DNA from: Actinoallomurus bryophytorum
GTDB lineage: Bacteria; Actinomycetota; Actinomycetes; Streptosporangiales; Streptosporangiaceae
Length of the DNA: 64,000 bases
Assembly (NCBI RefSeq): GCF_006716425.1
Contig: NZ_VFOZ01000001.1
Location: forward strand, 1,612,001 to 1,676,000
Direction of reading: 5' to 3'
Part shown: one piece after another, positions 58,912 through 64,000 of the stretch
Position numbering within the stretch: position 1 is the stretch's first letter
Layout of the letters: the number at the start of each line of letters is the position of its first letter
Position numbers and translations under genes: made by a program
The notes under the pieces: generated by a model
The model's input: only the letters and a program-made list of their open reading frames with translations
The model's database searches: none
What the model was told of the DNA's origin: nothing

Positions 58912-60143
58912 ACATAGCCATGGTTTCCGCACATATCAGCCCGGTCGCCTCCGGATCCGCCTCCCACGAGGGCCTCCGCGTCCACGTCGCCGAACTCGCC
59001 CGCGCACTGGGCCGGCAGGGACATCGGGTCACCGTCTACACGCGCCGCGACGGGCTCGGCTCGGGTGAGCGGGTCCGCCTCGCTCCCCGCGTGAATGTGG
59101 AGTTCATCTCGGCCGGCAACGCCCTGCCCATGTCGGAGCAGGAGGTCCTGCCGCACATACGGGAGTTCGCCGACAAGCTGGCCAAGCGCCTGGCCGACCA
59201 GGGTCCCGACGTGATCCACGCACACCACTGGCTGAGCGGTCTGGCCGCGCTCTCGGCCGCCGACGGCCTCGACATCCCCATCGTCCAGAGCTTCCACGGG
59301 CTCGCCTCCCTCCAGGCCAGGGCCGAGGGGAACACCTCGCCGGCCCGCCTGCGGATGGAGCGGGCCATCGGACGCGGCGTCGCCGCGCTCATCGCGACCA
59401 CCGAGAGCGAGAGCGCCGAGCTCGCACGCCTCGGTGTCGCCCGGCCGCGGATCGCCGCCGTGCCCTCCGGTGTGGACAGCGAGAAGTTCAAGCCGCAGGG
59501 CCGCGCCCTCCTGCCGCGGAGCGAGGCGCCCCGGATCCTGATGCTGTCGGGACACCTCGCCGGACACGGTGTGCGGACCGTCATCCAGGCACTGGCCCGC
59601 ATCCCCGACGCCGAACTGGTGCTGGCGGGCGGCCCGTCGCCGGATGAGCTCGACGGCGACCAGGACGTCCACCGGCTGCGGATCGCCGCCAAGGAGGCCG
59701 GAGTGGCCGATCGCGTCACCTTCCTCGGCCGCGTCGAGGCCTCCGATGTCCCCGGCCTGCTCCGGTCGGCGGACCTGACGGTCAGCATGCCCTCGTACGA
59801 GTCGTTCGGCCGGGTGCCGGTCGAGTCCATGGCCTGCGGCACTCCGGTCGTCGTCACGGCCGTCGGCGGCCACCTCGACACCGTGATCGACGACGTCACT
59901 GGCGTGTACGTCAAGCCTGGGCGCCCGGCGGAGCTGGCCCACCGCATTCGCGGCCTGCTCGCCGAGGAGACCCACCTGGCGGCGCTCGGAATCGGCGGTG
60001 CCGACCGGGTTCGCGCCCGCTACTCCTGGGAACGGATCGCAAACGAGACCGTCAAGGTGTACGAGTCCGTGCGCCCGGCGCCGGAGCCCGCACCGGAGCA
60101 GGCCACGGACGAGAGCCTGGAGGAGTTCGCGGTCGCCAGCTGA
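58908..60143 (+). CDS. family 4 glycosyltransferase
   Basis: 411 residues in two Rossmann lobes (GT-B fold). The N-terminus NIAMVSAHISPVASGSASHE and GLRVHVAELARALGRQGHRV resemble MshA-type enzymes. The donor-binding lobe shows PSGVDSEKFKP, GHLAGHGVRTVIQALARIP and the retaining GT4 motif MPSYESFGRVPVESMACGTP. Donor and acceptor are unknown; cell-envelope sugars or glycolipids are plausible. It is probably regulated through the structured leader and small ORF in front of it. Confidence 0.88.
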   Translation: MNIAMVSAHISPVASGSASHEGLRVHVAELARALGRQGHRVTVYTRRDGLGSGERVRLAPRVNVEFISAGNALPMSEQEVLPHIREFADKLAKRLADQGPDVIHAHHWLSGLAALSAADGLDIPIVQSFHGLASLQARAEGNTSPARLRMERAIGRGVAALIATTESESAELARLGVARPRIAAVPSGVDSEKFKPQGRALLPRSEAPRILMLSGHLAGHGVRTVIQALARIPDAELVLAGGPSPDELDGDQDVHRLRIAAKEAGVADRVTFLGRVEASDVPGLLRSADLTVSMPSYESFGRVPVESMACGTPVVVTAVGGHLDTVIDDVTGVYVKPGRPAELAHRIRGLLAEETHLAALGIGGADRVRARYSWERIANETVKVYESVRPAPEPAPEQATDESLEEFAVAS

Positions 60144-60188
60144 CGCCCCGTACTCACCCGGGACGATGACGAAGACCCGGGAGCAGCC

Positions 60189-60692
60189 GTGGAGCCGGAC
60201 CGAGGCGAGACGCCGAAACAGCGTCTCGACCGGGAGCTCATCGAGTTGCTCCAGGGTCTTCGCGTCGTCACGACCGGAGTCCAGTTCCTGTTCGCGTTCC
60301 TGCTGACGCTGCCGTTCTCCAACGGTTTCAGCCGCGTCGGCCACGCGGGACGCTGGGTTTATTACGTCTCACTGGTCACGGCGGCGTGCGCGTCGATCTG
60401 CTTCATCGCGCCCGCCGCGCAGCACCGGGTGCTGTTCCACTCGGGCCGCAAGGACGTGGTGGTCAGCCGCGCGAACCGCTACGAGATCATGGGCGCGAGC
60501 GCGCTGACCGTCTCGATGTCCAGCGCCGTCGCGGTCGCCGCACGCGGCTACTTCTCCTCCTGGGTCGCGGGCGCCACCGCCGCCGGCGTCATCGTTCTGA
60601 GCTCGTGGGCGTGGTTCATCCAGCCGCTACTGACGCGCAGGCGCGCTCGCCAGGGACGGCTGGCCTACCGGCCGCCACCCAGCCCGCGGTGA
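60189..60692 (+). CDS. DUF6328 membrane protein
   Basis: 167 residues from a GTG. Four hydrophobic helices follow a short acidic N-terminus with TPKQRLDRELIELLQGLRVV, the signature of DUF6328. Helices lie at about 30-45, 58-78, 103-122 and 125-145. The C-terminus is basic. No function is known; it is 45 bases after the glycosyltransferase and might be cotranscribed. Confidence 0.8.
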   Translation: MEPDRGETPKQRLDRELIELLQGLRVVTTGVQFLFAFLLTLPFSNGFSRVGHAGRWVYYVSLVTAACASICFIAPAAQHRVLFHSGRKDVVVSRANRYEIMGASALTVSMSSAVAVAARGYFSSWVAGATAAGVIVLSSWAWFIQPLLTRRRARQGRLAYRPPPSPR

Positions 60693-61100
60693 GTGGTAAG
60701 CCTTCGCCTGTCTCATGGTCACGCTGTCGCCGTGTGGCGCCGCTTGGGCGGCGCACGGATGACGCCTGGGCGGCGCCGCCCGGGGTTATCCACAGAACCC
60801 CGCTCTACTTCCGCCCGCCGCTGTTCTCGCTGGACAATGAGAGTGGGATGGCACCCCCGGGCGGGTGGGCTCCAGACGGACGGACCCCAGACGGACGGAC
60901 CCCAGGTGGGTGGGCTCCAGACGGACGGACCCCAGACGGACGGACCCCAGACGAATAGGCCCCACGACCGGTGGAGCCCAGGCGGGGAGGGGCCCAGGAC
61001 GGGGCGCGGCCCGGACCGGGTGGGGCTCGGACCGGGTGGGGGCCAGACAACGCGCAGCCCAGAACGGGCGCGGCCCGGGCCGAGGACTTCGGGGCAGGTC
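60693..61100. other. intergenic region with a DnaA-box-like site and tandem repeats
   Basis: No gene is supported. TTATCCACA at 60786-60794 is a perfect E. coli-type DnaA box, but it is single. The tandem duplication at 60860-60949 is listed separately; the sequence from there to 61090 is made of GGCCC-rich blocks without a hairpin. Confidence 0.45.
60860..60949. repeat. 45-bp tandem duplication
   Basis: Units 60860-60904 and 60905-60949 differ at one base (GGC versus GGT at position 3). Each unit holds two copies of CCAGACGGACGGACC, so there is a 15-base period inside the 45-base one. Confidence 0.85.
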
Positions 61101-63370
<2,270 letters not shown>

Positions 63371-63495
63371 CCCCGGAGACCTCGGCGGGCCGTGAGAGCG
63401 GCCGTCGCGGTAGGTGACTCCGCCCTGCGACCACGGTGGCCCGGCGGAAAAACGGCTTTGGCGCGGCGGGGGTCGATGGCCCAGACTGGGCCGGC

Positions 63496-64000
63496 GTGGG
63501 CCATGTCGAAGTCGCGCATCTCGATCACGCTCTTCCGGACGGACGAGTGCTGCTCTCCGACGCCTCGTTCCGGGTCGCCGACGGGATGGTGGCGGCGCTG
63601 GTCGGGCCCAACGGCGCGGGCAAGACGACCCTCCTCCGCCTGGTGGCCGGCGACCTCGATCCACAGTCCGGCTCGGTCGGGCGCAGTGGCGGCCTCGGGG
63701 TGATGCGGCAGTTCATCGGCAACATCCGCGACGAGTCGACCGTGCACGACCTGCTCGTGTCGACCGCGCCGCGGCGTGTACGCGACGCCGCCGCCGGGCT
63801 CGAACGCGCCGAGCTCGCCATGATGGAGCGCGACGACGAGCCCACCCAGCTGAGCTACGCCAAGGCACTCGCCGACTGGGGCGACGCCGGCGGGTATGAC
63901 GCCGAGGTGCTCTGGGACGCCTGCTGCGTCGCCGCGCTCGGCACCTCCTATGACCAGACCCGCTGGCGCGACGTGAAGACGCTGTCCGGCGGCGAGCAGA
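63496..64000 (+). CDS. ABC-F family ATPase, 3' end beyond window
   Basis: A GTG at 63496 opens a frame reading GHVEVAHLDHALPDGRVLLS, the standard start of ABC-F proteins, and runs to the right edge (168 residues). Walker A is GPNGAGKTT and the signature LSGGEQ is reached at the edge. ABC-F proteins bind the ribosome and either assist translation or protect against antibiotics; which type this is cannot be told from the fragment. No transmembrane domain is present, as expected. Confidence 0.85.
   Translation, partial: MGHVEVAHLDHALPDGRVLLSDASFRVADGMVAALVGPNGAGKTTLLRLVAGDLDPQSGSVGRSGGLGVMRQFIGNIRDESTVHDLLVSTAPRRVRDAAAGLERAELAMMERDDEPTQLSYAKALADWGDAGGYDAEVLWDACCVAALGTSYDQTRWRDVKTLSGGEQ

Noticed and set aside
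60786-60794. Replication origin suggested by TTATCCACA
   Set aside because: Only one DnaA-type box is seen and no dnaA or dnaN gene is near.

Overview
The window is high-GC actinomycete chromosome: strong third-position GC bias, frequent GTG/TTG starts, actinobacterial families such as DUF6177, DUF6328, an SSI-type inhibitor and a SigR-type sigma factor, and an AICE-type mobile element. Gene content fits the order Streptosporangiales (perhaps Thermomonosporaceae) better than Streptomyces. That placement is inference, because no rRNA is present.

Layout. (1) 1-5.1 kb is gene-poor and scarred: small hypothetical genes, a GNAT acetyltransferase, a membrane-anchored pentapeptide-repeat protein, and two pairs of degenerate direct repeats (A1/A2 and B1/B2), one ending in a tRNA 3'-end-like fragment. 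I read these as relics of past integrations. (2) 5.1-9.3 kb holds a short anchored protein, a RibD-C-type reductase, a family 2 glycosyltransferase, a divergent dihydropteroate-synthase-like protein and a TPR-like membrane protein. (3) 9,568-28,414 is an integrative and conjugative element in tRNA-Arg(CCU), bounded by a perfect 46-bp repeat. Its core (int, xis, RepSA-like replicase, TraSA-like translocase, Pra and KorSA-like regulators) is a leftward train of tightly coupled genes. Its cargo is an XRE/TPR regulator, a phosphotransferase, a three-gene ABC-three-component (ABC-3C) conflict system, a MurJ-type flippase and a VapBC-type toxin-antitoxin pair.

(4) 28.8-38.8 kb is a compact gene cluster that looks like small-molecule biosynthesis: an unrecognised enzyme, a stand-alone cupin, a methionyl-tRNA-synthetase-like protein, an EamA exporter, a zinc alcohol dehydrogenase, an FAD amine oxidase, a small DUF4178-like protein, homospermidine synthase, an Lrp/AsnC regulator and a fold-type-III PLP decarboxylase. 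Adjacent cupin and MetRS-like genes match the two domains of the fused hydrazine synthetases (Spb40 and Tri28 type) that make N-N bonds. With an amino-acid decarboxylase and homospermidine synthase beside them, this may be an undescribed N-N-bond or polyamine-derived pathway. This is the most interesting locus in the window.

(5) 38.9-64 kb is ordinary chromosome: Ogt-type repair protein, NUDIX hydrolase, GNAT proteins, PlsC, two multidomain SpoIIE-type phosphatases, a secreted M14 carboxypeptidase, a SigR-like sigma factor without an adjacent anti-sigma gene, three type-VII-secretion-associated genes, a long SSI-domain protein, CBS and GAF-ANTAR regulators, a GT4 glycosyltransferase preceded by a structured leader resembling a c-di-GMP-I (GEMM) riboswitch, ProRS, signal peptidase I, and the start of an ABC-F ATPase running off the right edge.
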